A DNA stretch of 64,000 nucleotides from Bacillus cabrialesii (GCF_004124315.2 NZ_CP096889.1:1347001-1411000); one strand, 5' to 3'; shown: positions 6,660-15,526, numbered from the stretch's first letter. Notes: generated by a model not told the origin, from the letters alone. Numbers and translations are program-made.

Positions 6660-7482
6660 AAGCTATCCTTTTCCTACATATTCAGGGTTATTGAATTCAG
6701 AACATTATGACAAAATCGGCCCGGCGCTATGGCTGTTTCTCTGGTTTATCAGTTCAACAACAAAAGAAATTGAAAAAGACGGCGTAAGATGGGGAATCGT
6801 GCTCGGCCATAAGCCGTTAAAAGCGAGAGAAATGGCGGCTGTCTTCGGCGTAAGTGAGAAAACCGTCAGAAGATGGCTAGAGCTTCTCGAAACCAATGAG
6901 TACATCAAGGCTGTCCGTGCGCCATACGGACTGATGATTTCGGTCAAGCATTCCAAAAAATTCAGCTTCAGATCGGACAAAGTTGCCCAACGGAGCATAA
7001 AGGAACGGGCATTTTCGCCGCAGGCACCAGACACAGATGTCCGCTCTGATAAAGATAAAACAAACACATATACTGCTGCTGATGATGCAGTGGATCACAT
7101 TGCGAAGCGGTTTACACAATTACGGTCGGCTCAAGAAGGACGCACCGTGTATCCTTCCTCAAGAGATTATCAAGCCATCGCCCGTATTGTCGCCATCGGC
7201 GTTCCAGTGACGCAAACAATCAAATGGCTTGAGGAATGCTTTCAAGCCTTTGAAAACCGGCGAACCGCCGCTTCAGAAACAATCAAGGCCTTTCGTTACT
7301 GCTCGAAATTCATTGAAGACCGATTTTTCGCGCAGCAGGCCAAAAAAAATGCCGCAATTCAACATGAGAGGATGGAAAGACATGACAAAACGAACAATCG
7401 AGCACATTTTGGACGAACTGAGAAGAGGGAGACGTCCATTACTGGCGGACAAACCGGCCGAATCAGACGCAAGCAGGTATGA
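6646..7482 (+). CDS. xkdB: XkdB, DnaD-like phage replication protein
   Basis: 278 residues. The N-terminal half contains a winged-helix-type HTH (about residues 58-95: KAREMAAVFGVSEKTVRRWLELL). The C-terminal half resembles DnaD-domain phage initiators, with a final basic tail. It overlaps both neighbours and is followed by the DnaC-like XkdC, the usual phage initiator/loader pair. Early replication functions are inferred from this pairing; PBSX itself does not make infectious DNA and packages host fragments. Confidence 0.88.
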   Translation: MKTDKSYPFPTYSGLLNSEHYDKIGPALWLFLWFISSTTKEIEKDGVRWGIVLGHKPLKAREMAAVFGVSEKTVRRWLELLETNEYIKAVRAPYGLMISVKHSKKFSFRSDKVAQRSIKERAFSPQAPDTDVRSDKDKTNTYTAADDAVDHIAKRFTQLRSAQEGRTVYPSSRDYQAIARIVAIGVPVTQTIKWLEECFQAFENRRTAASETIKAFRYCSKFIEDRFFAQQAKKNAAIQHERMERHDKTNNRAHFGRTEKRETSITGGQTGRIRRKQV

Positions 7483-8182
7483 TTGCCCGCAATGCAAGGA
7501 TCAGGGAGGCTATCTCGTTCACAAGAACGGCCTGGAAGTCTGGACGATGTGCAGCTGCATGGCAGAACGGAGGGTGAAGCGGCTGCTTGGCGCAAGTGAG
7601 ATTACACACGCCTTTAGACAGCTGGGCTTCAGAGAATTTCGCACGGAGGGAAAACCGCAGGCCATAAAAGACGCGTTTGAATGCGCAAAAGAGTATGTGG
7701 CAGATTACGAACAAATCAAGGACAGCCGGAAAAACAGCATCGCCCTTTTAGGACAGCCCGGATCAGGGAAAACGCACCTTTTGACTGCTGCGGCCAATGA
7801 ATTGATGAGAACTCGCCACGTGCCGGTCATTTATTTTCCGTTCGTGGAGGGCTTTACCGATCTGAAAAATGACTTTGACCTTTTGGAACAGAAGCTGAGC
7901 CGGATGAAGCAGGCGGGTGTGCTGTTCATAGATGACCTGTTTAAACCGGTTAATGGCAAACCGCGCGCTACAGATTGGCAATTAGAGCAAATGTATTCGG
8001 TGCTTAACTACCGCTACTTAAATCATAAACCGATTTTGCTTTCGAGCGAGCTGACGATTGAAACACTTGTCCGGGTCGATGAAGCGCTCGGCACGAGAAT
8101 CTACGAAATGTGCAGCGACTATTTAGTGATTATCAAAGGATCAGCCTACGAGCTGAACCATAGACTGGAGGGCGTCAAATAA
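7382..8182 (+). CDS. xkdC: XkdC, DnaC-like helicase loader ATPase
   Basis: 266 residues from ATG 7382, inside the 3' end of xkdB. It has an N-terminal zinc-binding region (CPQC near residue 34, CSC near 57), then a P-loop GQPGSGKTH (near 125) and Walker B LFIDDL (near 180), as in DnaC/DnaI/IstB AAA+ loaders that place the replicative helicase on DNA. The start was chosen because it gives the usual DnaI-like N-terminus; the longer upstream frame is an xkdB shadow. Confidence 0.9.
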   Translation: MTKRTIEHILDELRRGRRPLLADKPAESDASRYDCPQCKDQGGYLVHKNGLEVWTMCSCMAERRVKRLLGASEITHAFRQLGFREFRTEGKPQAIKDAFECAKEYVADYEQIKDSRKNSIALLGQPGSGKTHLLTAAANELMRTRHVPVIYFPFVEGFTDLKNDFDLLEQKLSRMKQAGVLFIDDLFKPVNGKPRATDWQLEQMYSVLNYRYLNHKPILLSSELTIETLVRVDEALGTRIYEMCSDYLVIIKGSAYELNHRLEGVK

Positions 8183-8349
8183 TGTGCAAGCTTTGTCAAA
8201 CAAAGAAAGTCATTGTGGAACATACCGGGATTGGAGCTGTTTTCCATCCATGTCCGAACTGCCGGTCCGGTACGGATTTAACGCCGGTCATTCAAAAGCT
8301 GGAGCAAATGCTGACAGCGGAAAAAGCGAGGATGAATGTCCGTGATTAA
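8182..8349 (+). CDS. 55-residue zinc-ribbon-like protein
   Basis: ATG 8182 overlaps the xkdC stop (TAATG), suggesting coupling. It has paired cysteines CKLC at residues 2-5 and CPNC at 25-28, about 20 residues apart, a typical four-Cys zinc ribbon, followed by a short amphipathic helix. Small zinc ribbons beside replication genes are common in phages, but I do not know a function. Codon use matches its neighbours and both junctions are tight overlaps, so it is probably real. Confidence 0.75.
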   Translation: MCKLCQTKKVIVEHTGIGAVFHPCPNCRSGTDLTPVIQKLEQMLTAEKARMNVRD

Positions 8350-8437
8350 ACAGCTGGCCGCTTTCATTGCTTTGCTGTTTCGGGCAAAGCGAACCGAAAA
8401 AAACATTGAACAATGGTATAAGGAAGACGGGAAGTGA
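8336..8437 (+). CDS. 33-residue peptide, possible small gene
   Basis: ATG 8336 to TGA 8437, overlapping the end of the zinc-ribbon gene by 14 bases and the GTG of xkdD (GTGA). The peptide has a hydrophobic stretch (LAAFIALLF) followed by a charged tail. The ribosome site (GCGAGGATGA) is weak. Support is only the tight fit between its neighbours; it may simply be a coupling cistron. Confidence 0.4.
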   Translation: MSVIKQLAAFIALLFRAKRTEKNIEQWYKEDGK

Positions 8438-8787
8438 AGCTATTGGAAAAAACAAAACAGGCAGAGAAAAGCCCTGCGCCTTGGCGTGCTGTCCCGTGCG
8501 GGGATACGAAACCGATTTATATTTATTCAGCTTACAGTGAAGAAGAAAAAGAAAGATTCCCATATTCAAACGGGCGGCTGATCGCCGCTGTATTCGACCT
8601 CAGCTCTTATTCGCAAAAAAGCAATGCCGCGTTGATGGCGGCTGCGCCCGAACTGCTGGAAGCGTCTGAAGCAGCTCTTGATTTTCTGAAAGGGAATTCT
8701 GATCATTCTAAGGAGCGCATCATTCAGCTATTAGAAAAGGCTAAAAATAGAGCTGAATCAGAAAGGGAGGAAAAGAAACATGATTAA
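8434..8787 (+). CDS. xkdD: XkdD, PBSX early protein of unknown function
   Basis: 117 residues from GTG 8434 (AAGGAAGACGGGAA upstream). No catalytic motif is visible. The N-terminal half is beta-rich (APWRAVPCGD, IAAVFDLSS). The C-terminal half carries an Ala-rich helix (NAALMAAAPELLEASEAAL) seen in many small phage proteins, and the charged end suggests a coiled coil. It overlaps xtrA by 8 bases. Symbol by gene order. Confidence 0.75.
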   Translation: MKLLEKTKQAEKSPAPWRAVPCGDTKPIYIYSAYSEEEKERFPYSNGRLIAAVFDLSSYSQKSNAALMAAAPELLEASEAALDFLKGNSDHSKERIIQLLEKAKNRAESEREEKKHD

Positions 8788-8986
8788 TCCAAAAAAATTG
8801 CTGAATATCGATTCCATCACACTGGAGAGCCAGCTGGAGGAGGGGAAAATCCGCGTGATTATAGTGGACGGCATCAAGCAGGAAGCATGGATCACAGAAG
8901 CGCCGGAGCATGGAAAAACGCTCGTCGAAACGAGAAAGGGCGACCTTGCCCGCGTGGAATTTGAAATCGGCTACAAATTAAACTAA
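8780..8986 (+). CDS. xtrA: XtrA, small PBSX protein
   Basis: 68 residues from ATG 8780, inside the xkdD end, with an AGGGAGG site. It is a compact beta-rich protein belonging to the XtrA/YqaO family found before the late sigma gene in PBSX and skin-type elements. The molecular role is unknown. Position immediately before xpf supports the name. Confidence 0.85.
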   Translation: MINPKKLLNIDSITLESQLEEGKIRVIIVDGIKQEAWITEAPEHGKTLVETRKGDLARVEFEIGYKLN

Positions 8987-9021
8987 AGCGAAAACAGAAT
9001 ACGTCCAAGACGGAAAGCCTG

Positions 9022-9073
9022 CGGACACTGATCAACTGCACAGCATTTGTGCGTTGATTGGTGTCCGTTTTTT
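9022..9073 (+). terminator. long hairpin with T tract between xtrA and xpf
   Basis: CGGACAC-TGATCAA-CTGCACA pairs imperfectly with TGTGCG-TTGATT-GGTGTCCG and is followed by TTTTTT. It lies only 28 bases before xpf, so it would limit read-through of the early transcript into the late activator gene. Confidence 0.75.
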
Positions 9074-9100
9074 ATTGCCAAAAATAAGGAGGATCATAGA

Positions 9101-9610
9101 ATGCAAGACTTACTATTTGAATATAAACGCACGCTCAAACAAACAAGAACACAATATAAACCGCTCGCTGAGGCAGATGAATCCGTGCTTTCAGCTGAAG
9201 AGCTGAAGGATAAAAAAATCATCAGAAATATGATTACTGATCTTGAATATGTAACAGAATGGCTTGAAAAAGGAAGACAGCCCGGCATCAGACGGGCGAT
9301 TGACCGGCGTGACGCCTACCAGCGGCTGATGATCAAAGACCCGAGAATCATCGAATCATTTTCCAGCGCTATGATGTTTGAGCCGGACGGCCAGATATCA
9401 GAAGAAGACAGAGAGAGAATCCAAGAAGCGTTATCCCTGTTAACGGACAGAGAAAAAGAAATGTTTTTGCTGCACAAGGTAGAATGCTTTTCCTATGAAC
9501 GGATCGCTGATCTTCTCGGCGTGAAAAAATCCACTGTGCAAACGACCATCAAACGGGCGATCATAAAGATGCAAAGACAGCAGGCGGAAATGAATCGATC
9601 CCTTGCCTGA
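9101..9610 (+). CDS. xpf: Xpf, sigma-like positive control factor for PBSX late genes
   Basis: 169 residues from ATG 9101 (AAGGAGG eleven bases upstream). The C-terminal region 4-type HTH (SLLTDREKEMFLLHKVEC then YERIADLLGVKKSTVQTTIKRA) matches sigma-70 family region 4 / RinA-ArpU-type late activators. Region 2 is not apparent, so it may act with core enzyme in an unusual way or as an activator. It directs transcription of the late operon from the promoter just downstream of its own gene. It sits behind a terminator-like hairpin. Confidence 0.95.
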   Translation: MQDLLFEYKRTLKQTRTQYKPLAEADESVLSAEELKDKKIIRNMITDLEYVTEWLEKGRQPGIRRAIDRRDAYQRLMIKDPRIIESFSSAMMFEPDGQISEEDRERIQEALSLLTDREKEMFLLHKVECFSYERIADLLGVKKSTVQTTIKRAIIKMQRQQAEMNRSLA

Positions 9611-9617
9611 ATGCTTG

Positions 9618-9643
9618 TCATACGTTTGCCACCTATAAGTGAA
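9618..9643 (+). promoter_or_regulatory. PBSX late promoter before xtmA
   Basis: Contains ACGTTTGCCACCTATAAG followed by TGAA, starting 8 bases after the xpf stop. The core TGCCACCTATnnGTGAA and the preceding TACG are shared with 2131-2152 upstream of xlyB. This is where the Xpf-dependent late promoter is expected; no SigA-like hexamers are present. Confidence 0.75.
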
Positions 9644-9658
9644 TAGAGCATGACACAT

Positions 9659-9685
9659 AAGCGGCTGGCGAGATCAGCCGCTTTT
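9659..9685 (+). terminator. hairpin between late promoter and xtmA
   Basis: AAGCGGCTG (9659-9667) pairs perfectly with CAGCCGCTT (9675-9683) and ends in TTTT. It ends the early/xpf transcript, but being downstream of the late promoter it would also be in the late mRNA leader. Confidence 0.7.
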
Positions 9686-9727
9686 ATGAATAGACATCCA
9701 TGCTGGAGGTGGCGGTGATGCCGTAGC

Positions 9728-10525
9728 ATGAAAACACAACAGCGCGAACAAGCATTAGCAATCTATCAACAACATCAGGGAAACATCACAAATCGGGCGA
9801 TCGCGGACATCATCGGCGTTTCCGCGAAAACAATCGGCATCTGGAAGAAACAAGACAAATGGAAAGAGGCCTTGTTTTCTGAAACCAGAAACGAACAAAA
9901 ACAGCGCTGCATAGACAATGATGAACTAAATGAACGCCAGCGGCTGTTTTGCTTGTATTACGTCAAAAGCTTCAATGCCACACAGTCAGCAATCAAAGCG
10001 GGCTATTCTCCGGACAGCGCCCATGTGACGGGCAGCAGGCTGTTAAAGAATGAAAAGGTCGCTGCTGAAATCAGACGCATTAAAAAAGAAATGGTCAATG
10101 AAATGTTTATTGAAGCGATGGATGTGCTGCAGGTTTATATCAAGATCGCGTTTGCGGATATTACGGACTATGTGACCTTCGGAAAAAAAGAGGTCCAGGC
10201 TGTCGGAAAATCGGGGCCGCTGTTCGATGAAGATGATAACCCGATTATGAAGGAAATCAGCTTTGTCGATGTCAAAGACTCCGGGCTCGTTGACGGCACC
10301 ATTGTGACGGAAGCGAAGCTTGGCAAAGAAGGCATCGCCATTAAGCTCGCCGATAAAATGAAGGCGCTCGAGAAACTGTCCTTATATTTTGATTTGTTTC
10401 CGGATCAATTGAAACAAAAAATTGAAAACGAGAAATTAAAGCTTGCCAAACAAAAAGCGGAGAAAACAGATGACAGCCAAGCGCCGATTGAAATCATGAT
10501 CAAACGAAAAGAGGACAAGCCATGA
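9728..10525 (+). CDS. xtmA: XtmA, terminase small subunit
   Basis: 265 residues. The N-terminal HTH (GNITNRAIADIIGVSAKTIGIWKKQ, split around residue 20-40) and the terminase_2-type domain (FCLYYVKSFNATQSAIKAGYSP) identify the DNA-recognition subunit that loads the large terminase for headful packaging. The strong GGAGGT at 9705-9710 is 17 bases from ATG 9728 and instead best serves a four-codon cistron GTG ATG CCG TAG (9715-9726), so xtmA may rely on reinitiation. The end overlaps xtmB (ATGA). Confidence 0.93.
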   Translation: MKTQQREQALAIYQQHQGNITNRAIADIIGVSAKTIGIWKKQDKWKEALFSETRNEQKQRCIDNDELNERQRLFCLYYVKSFNATQSAIKAGYSPDSAHVTGSRLLKNEKVAAEIRRIKKEMVNEMFIEAMDVLQVYIKIAFADITDYVTFGKKEVQAVGKSGPLFDEDDNPIMKEISFVDVKDSGLVDGTIVTEAKLGKEGIAIKLADKMKALEKLSLYFDLFPDQLKQKIENEKLKLAKQKAEKTDDSQAPIEIMIKRKEDKP

Positions 10526-11823
10526 TTGTAAAAGAAATCAACCCTCATTTCGAAGATTACGTGTTCAACTGGGAGCAGACGTACCAGTTTCTCGTCGGCG
10601 GCTACGGCTCATCCAAAAGCTATCATACCGCATTGAAAATCGTGTTAAAGCTGCTGAAGGAAAAACGGACGGCTCTTGTCATCCGCGAGGTGTTCGATAC
10701 CCATCGGGATTCGACCTTCGCCTTGTTTCAAGAGGTGATTGAAGAGCTCGGCCTCACAAAGGCTGCGGCATCTCTTTCTTCCCCGCTGCAGCTGCGGTTT
10801 CAAAACGGCAGCCGGATCATGTTTAAAGGAATGGACAATCCTGCGAAATTAAAATCAGTTCATAACATTTCATTGATATGGATTGAAGAATGCTCAGAGG
10901 TGAAGTATGAAGGCTTTAAGGAATTAATCGGCCGTCTTCGCCACCCTGGGCTGAAGCTTCATATGATCTGCACCACCAATCCCGTCGGCACCTCCAACTG
11001 GACGTACCGGCATTTTTTTCGGGATGAACGCAATAAACGGTTTGTGCTTGATGACAGCGAACTTTACGAAAAGCGGACGATTGTGAAGGGAGATACGTAT
11101 TATCATCATTCCACAGCGAACGATAACCTCTTTCTCCCGAAAAGTTATGTGAAACAGCTTGACGGACTCAAGGCGTATGATCCTGACCTATACCGGATTG
11201 CCCGTAAAGGACGATTTGGCGTCAATGGGATCAGGGTGCTGCCGCAGTTCGAGGTGCTCCCGCATGATCAAGTAAAAGAACGCATCGCAGCCATCGGCCA
11301 GCCGATTCTTCGCACAGGCATGGATTTTGGATTTGAGGAATCCTACAATGCCGTTGTTCGGCTCGCCGTTGATCCTGAAAAAAAATATCTCTATATTTAT
11401 TGGGAGTATTATCAAAACAAAATGACAGATGACAGGACGGCTGAGGAGCTGCGTGAGTTTATTGACACACAGGAATTGATCAAAGCCGACTCCGCTGAGC
11501 CGAAAAGCATCCAATATTTCCGCCAGCAGGGCTTTCGAATGGTCGGAGCCAGAAAGTTTCCCGGCTCCAGGCTTCAATACACCAAAAAGGTGAAACGATT
11601 CAAAAAGATCTTCTGTTCGGACCGCTGTGAAAATGTCATCTATGAACTCAAGACGCTGACGTACGCCAAAGATAAAAACGGCGCGCTGATTGAAGATGAA
11701 TTCACGATTGACCCGCATACGCTATCTGCCATTTGGTATGCGCTTGATGATTATGAAGTGGCTGATATGAAAGAGACAGCACACAAACGAATCCGGCCGA
11801 ACCGGGAAAGGAGGAGGTCATAA
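10522..11823 (+). CDS. xtmB: XtmB, terminase large subunit
   Basis: 433 residues, PBSX family TerL. It has an N-terminal ATPase with Walker A-like GGYGSSKSYHT near residue 27 and Walker B LIWIEECSE near 115, then a C-terminal RNase H-like nuclease beginning around TGMDFGFEESYNAV (near 265). It powers packaging of DNA into the procapsid. PBSX is known to package about 13 kb of random host DNA, so sequence specificity may have been relaxed in this terminase. The start is coupled to the xtmA stop. Confidence 0.96.
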   Translation: MIVKEINPHFEDYVFNWEQTYQFLVGGYGSSKSYHTALKIVLKLLKEKRTALVIREVFDTHRDSTFALFQEVIEELGLTKAAASLSSPLQLRFQNGSRIMFKGMDNPAKLKSVHNISLIWIEECSEVKYEGFKELIGRLRHPGLKLHMICTTNPVGTSNWTYRHFFRDERNKRFVLDDSELYEKRTIVKGDTYYHHSTANDNLFLPKSYVKQLDGLKAYDPDLYRIARKGRFGVNGIRVLPQFEVLPHDQVKERIAAIGQPILRTGMDFGFEESYNAVVRLAVDPEKKYLYIYWEYYQNKMTDDRTAEELREFIDTQELIKADSAEPKSIQYFRQQGFRMVGARKFPGSRLQYTKKVKRFKKIFCSDRCENVIYELKTLTYAKDKNGALIEDEFTIDPHTLSAIWYALDDYEVADMKETAHKRIRPNRERRRS

Positions 11824-13314
11824 ATGATGCATAATCAAACAGTCAGAGCGACTGTATTCAAAGCCAACGGCGCCGCTCCTCAGACAAAGCAAATCTATGA
11901 AGATGACTTTTCTGAGCTGTACGGAGAGGATATTATCGCACCGCCCTACAACATCATCGAGCTCAAAACCATTGCAGAATATTCGACGATTCTTCAGCAA
12001 TGCATTGATGCGTACAGAGTCAACATTACAGGTTTTGGCTTCGATGTTGAGTATACGTTTGATGTCAACGCGAGCGACGTCGATCAGACGAAAAAGAAAA
12101 GAGCGGAAAAAGATTGGTCCAGACTTGAAGCCTTTTATAAATGCCTTCATTTTGACGAATCTGCTGAAATGATTTTAGGCTATGCCATCGAAGACAGAGA
12201 AAAAACAGGCAACGGCTTTATGGAAGTGCTGCGCGACGGAATGGGAAAACCGGCCGGCATCGAATATTTAGATGTGAAAAATATGCGTGTATGCGGAGCC
12301 GGGGAGCCTGTCGAAGTATCTTTTATGTATGAAGAAAACGGAAAAATGAAAAGAATCAAACGGCAAAAACGCTTCCGGAAATTTGTGCAGATGATCAATG
12401 GAAAGAAAGTGTTTTTCAAAGAATACGGCGATCCGCGAAACATGGACATGCGCACCGGTGAATATGTGAGCACGTTGGCAGAAAAGTACCAAGCAAATGA
12501 AGCCATTCACCTCAAAATCGGAAGCGGCGTATACGGCGTGCCCCGCTGGGTTGGCAATATCGTCAATTTATACGGAGCGCGAAAAGCGGAAGAGCTCAAT
12601 TTCATGTATTTTAAGCAGGGCCGTCACGTACCCGCTGCCATCACAGTGGAAAACGGGATGCTGTCGGAAGCTTCTTACCGGGAGCTGCAAGAGTACATGA
12701 ATGATCTTGAAGGCGTGGAAAACGCCCATAAATTTCTCCTGATTGAAGCGGAAGGAATCGCAAAAGAGAAGGATCTCCACGGGGGCGAGGATATCACGCC
12801 GGTGTCCGTGGAAATCAAATCCTTGGCGGAAATTCTCCAAAACGACGCTTTGTTTCTTGAATACGATGAAAAAAGCAGAAATAAGCTGCGCTCGGCGTTC
12901 CGCCTCCCGCCGCTGTATACAGGCGAGGCTCAGGAATACAACCGGGCGACAGCGGATACCGCCAGAAAAATTACGGAGGAGCAGGTATTTCAGCCGGAGC
13001 GAAAAACGCTCGTAAATAAACTGAACACGCTGCTTTTGCCGGAGCTGAATATCCATGATGTCAGGCTGACATTAAAAGGACCGGACTTTCGGGATCCCCT
13101 TGAGATTGCGAAAGTGCTCGGTCCTTTTATTACAGCCGGAGCGGTCTCGCCGAATGATTTACGCGACCTTGCCGGACGTGTGCTTGGCAAAACGCTGGAG
13201 GAATGGCCTGAGGAAATCTATAAACGGCCCGCAGGACAGGATGCGGAAAAAACAAATCTGACTGCGCTCATGCAGGAGCTGAAAGAAAGCATCGAAGCGA
13301 TCAAAACGTCCTGA
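11824..13314 (+). CDS. xkdE: XkdE, portal protein
   Basis: 496 residues, SPP1-gp6/PBSX-type portal. Conserved portal features include the early YSTILQQCIDAYRVNI helix, FMEVLRDGMGKPAGIEYLD and the stem/clip region around LPPLYTGEAQEYNRAT. It forms the dodecameric channel at the capsid vertex through which the terminase pumps DNA. An ATGATG start directly abuts xtmB, with AAAGGAGG. Confidence 0.95.
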   Translation: MMHNQTVRATVFKANGAAPQTKQIYEDDFSELYGEDIIAPPYNIIELKTIAEYSTILQQCIDAYRVNITGFGFDVEYTFDVNASDVDQTKKKRAEKDWSRLEAFYKCLHFDESAEMILGYAIEDREKTGNGFMEVLRDGMGKPAGIEYLDVKNMRVCGAGEPVEVSFMYEENGKMKRIKRQKRFRKFVQMINGKKVFFKEYGDPRNMDMRTGEYVSTLAEKYQANEAIHLKIGSGVYGVPRWVGNIVNLYGARKAEELNFMYFKQGRHVPAAITVENGMLSEASYRELQEYMNDLEGVENAHKFLLIEAEGIAKEKDLHGGEDITPVSVEIKSLAEILQNDALFLEYDEKSRNKLRSAFRLPPLYTGEAQEYNRATADTARKITEEQVFQPERKTLVNKLNTLLLPELNIHDVRLTLKGPDFRDPLEIAKVLGPFITAGAVSPNDLRDLAGRVLGKTLEEWPEEIYKRPAGQDAEKTNLTALMQELKESIEAIKTS

Positions 13315-13333
13315 AGGGAGGTGAATCAAGCAG

Positions 13334-14161
13334 GTGGCGCGGGAATTAAGAAATGCCAAAATCAGCTTTGTCAGTTATGTGGACAAGGCGGCTAACCAGA
13401 CAGAATTTTTCTTTACGAAGTCAGCCGGACCCCCGGCATTTGAAAAAAAGGTTCGGCTGTTTACCAAAAGTGAGCAGGATGAACAAAAGCTCGTGTACGG
13501 AATCGTGTATGAGCCTGATGTTCCTGATGCCCACGGCGATTTTATGACCGCGGAGGAAATTGAAAAAGCGGCGCACGGCTTTCTCGCGGAGGCGCGGGAG
13601 ATTGATATCAATCACAGCTTTGAAGGCGGAACCGGCGTCGTAGTCGAGTCATATGTGGCGCCTGATGATTTTATGATCGGGTCAAAGCAGATTACAAAGG
13701 GCTCGTGGGTGCTCGTGACAAGAGCGTCTGACGAGGTGTGGGAACAGATTAAGGCCGGCATCATCACCGGCTACAGCATGGCGGGCACTGCTGATGTGTA
13801 TGAAGAAGAACCGGTTGAAAAAGCGGGATTCTTCAGTGTGTTCAAGCAGATGCTGGCTGACAAAACAGGGAAGGAGACTGAAGAAATGAGAAAAGAAGAC
13901 ATGAGAGAATCATTCGAGCATGCGCTTTACCCTCTGCTCAAACGGCTTGAGCGGATTGAAAAAAACACAGACACGGAGGAAAAGCCTGAGCAGACGGGTG
14001 ATGACGAGCGTCTGAAAAAGCTCGTTGAGGATATGCTTGCCCCGCTTATCGAGCGCATCGAGGCGTTGGAAAAAGCGCGAGGCGCGTCTAAACAGACAGC
14101 GGACGAAACGGGCGGCAATGCAGAGCAAGTCAAAAAATCAATCTGGAGCGGACTGCTGTAA
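13334..14161 (+). CDS. xkdF: XkdF, putative prohead serine protease/scaffold
   Basis: 275 residues from GTG 13334, 12 bases after GGAGG. The N-terminal half (about 30-160) belongs to the phage XkdF/S78-type protease family (YGIVYEPDVPDAHGDFMTAEE, split; then DINHSFEGGTGVVVESYV). The C-terminal half is highly charged and helical (EHALYPLLKRLERIEKN...), like a scaffolding domain, so one gene may encode fused protease and scaffold. It lies between portal and capsid genes, the usual place for both. Confidence 0.88.
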   Translation: MARELRNAKISFVSYVDKAANQTEFFFTKSAGPPAFEKKVRLFTKSEQDEQKLVYGIVYEPDVPDAHGDFMTAEEIEKAAHGFLAEAREIDINHSFEGGTGVVVESYVAPDDFMIGSKQITKGSWVLVTRASDEVWEQIKAGIITGYSMAGTADVYEEEPVEKAGFFSVFKQMLADKTGKETEEMRKEDMRESFEHALYPLLKRLERIEKNTDTEEKPEQTGDDERLKKLVEDMLAPLIERIEALEKARGASKQTADETGGNAEQVKKSIWSGLL

Positions 14162-14185
14162 ACCAGTCAAAGAGGAGGAAATCAA

Positions 14186-15121
14186 TTGAGAAATCAAGAT
14201 ATCATTCGGAAAGCGGAAATGTCGCTTTCTGCTTTAAAAAGCGGCGGATTAATGAACCCTGCGCAAGCGTCGGCTTTTATCCGCATGGTGCAAAACACGC
14301 CGACCATTTTCAGTGAATCCCGCGTGATTCAAATGGAAAATGACTCGCAAAAATTTGAGAAAATCGGCTTCGGCCAGCGTATTCTGCGGGCTGCTCAAGA
14401 AGGAAAAGCACTGTCAAACGACGAGCTGACAGTTCCAACGACAAGCACTGTCCAGCTGAATACGAAGGAAGTCATTGCGGAAATCAACATCACGTATGAC
14501 ACACTCGAAAACAACATTGAAAAAGACGGCCTGCAGCAGACGATCATGCAAATTTTAGCCGAGCGCGCAGCCGTTGATATTGAAGAGCTGATTGTAAACG
14601 GTGATACTGCATCAACTGATCCGTATCTGGCGCAGCTGGACGGCATTCGCAAACAAGCGGTGTCCCACATCGTTGATATGAACGGTGAAGAATTGTCCAG
14701 AGCGACATTCAAAAAAGGCTTAAAGGCTGTTCCGCCGAAATATTTGCGCATTCCTCAGGAATTCAGATTCTATACGTCTCACGGCTTAGAAGTTGAATGG
14801 AAGGACCGCGTGGCAGACCGCCAGACAAACCTTGGGGACCAGGCTGTTCAGGGCGGCTTATCAACAGCGTTCGGCGTACCGGTTAAAGGGGTATCCAATA
14901 TTCAGCCGTACACAGTCGGTGAGGGAGACGCGCAATATGACGCTTCTGATATCATTCTCACACATCCGAAAAATATCATTCTCGGCTTCTCCCGCAATAT
15001 CCGAATTGAAGTCGACAAAGACATCCGCTCCCGTAAATTCATTATTGTCTTAACGGCCAAGCTCGACAGCAAGTTCGAGGAAGAGGATGCCTGCGCGAAA
15101 TTAATTAACGTAAAAGAATAA
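14186..15121 (+). CDS. xkdG: XkdG, major capsid protein
   Basis: 311 residues from TTG 14186, seven bases after AGAGGAGG. HK97-fold major capsid family: the N-arm (ALKSGGLMNPAQASAF), E-loop/P-domain pattern (TKEVIAEINITYDTLENNIE) and late FSRNIRIEVDKDIRSRKFII are visible. It forms the PBSX head shell. The following gene starts 21 bases downstream. Confidence 0.94.
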   Translation: MRNQDIIRKAEMSLSALKSGGLMNPAQASAFIRMVQNTPTIFSESRVIQMENDSQKFEKIGFGQRILRAAQEGKALSNDELTVPTTSTVQLNTKEVIAEINITYDTLENNIEKDGLQQTIMQILAERAAVDIEELIVNGDTASTDPYLAQLDGIRKQAVSHIVDMNGEELSRATFKKGLKAVPPKYLRIPQEFRFYTSHGLEVEWKDRVADRQTNLGDQAVQGGLSTAFGVPVKGVSNIQPYTVGEGDAQYDASDIILTHPKNIILGFSRNIRIEVDKDIRSRKFIIVLTAKLDSKFEEEDACAKLINVKE

Positions 15122-15142
15122 TAGAAACGGGGTGGTCAGCTC

Positions 15143-15526
15143 ATGCTCATTGAACCGACTGACGTAGCCTCCTATTCGATCTATGATCGAGTGAAAAACA
15201 GGCCGGAGGAACTGCTGGCGCGGGATATCATCGAGGCGGAAGCGGAAGCGGCTCTCATCACGGGCCACCGCTTTGAAGACAGCGTTTATGACCCGCTGCC
15301 CGACAAGGCGAAATTGGCTTTAGTAAAGCTTGCCCAGTATTTTGCGCTTGTGAACAGCGATGAATCAGCCTCATCAAGCTATCAGTCAGAAAAAATGGGG
15401 GATTATTCCTATACGGTTTCCGGAGAAAGCGGCATTCAGCGGCCTGAGGTGTATCATTTGCTCGAAGAGTTTATTACGCCGGGCTACGTCCTTGAATCCT
15501 CCAGACTGAAGGTGAGGTCTTTATGA
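15143..15526 (+). CDS. head-tail connector, YqbG/DUF3199-like
   Basis: 127 residues from ATG 15143 (GGGGTGG upstream). It is an all-helical adaptor like SPP1 gp15 and YqbG of the skin element (RPEELLARDIIEAEAEAALI, KLALVKLAQYFALVNSDE). Such adaptors dock below the portal. It ends in an ATGA overlap with xkdH. I do not recall the 168 symbol with certainty. Confidence 0.85.
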   Translation: MLIEPTDVASYSIYDRVKNRPEELLARDIIEAEAEAALITGHRFEDSVYDPLPDKAKLALVKLAQYFALVNSDESASSSYQSEKMGDYSYTVSGESGIQRPEVYHLLEEFITPGYVLESSRLKVRSL

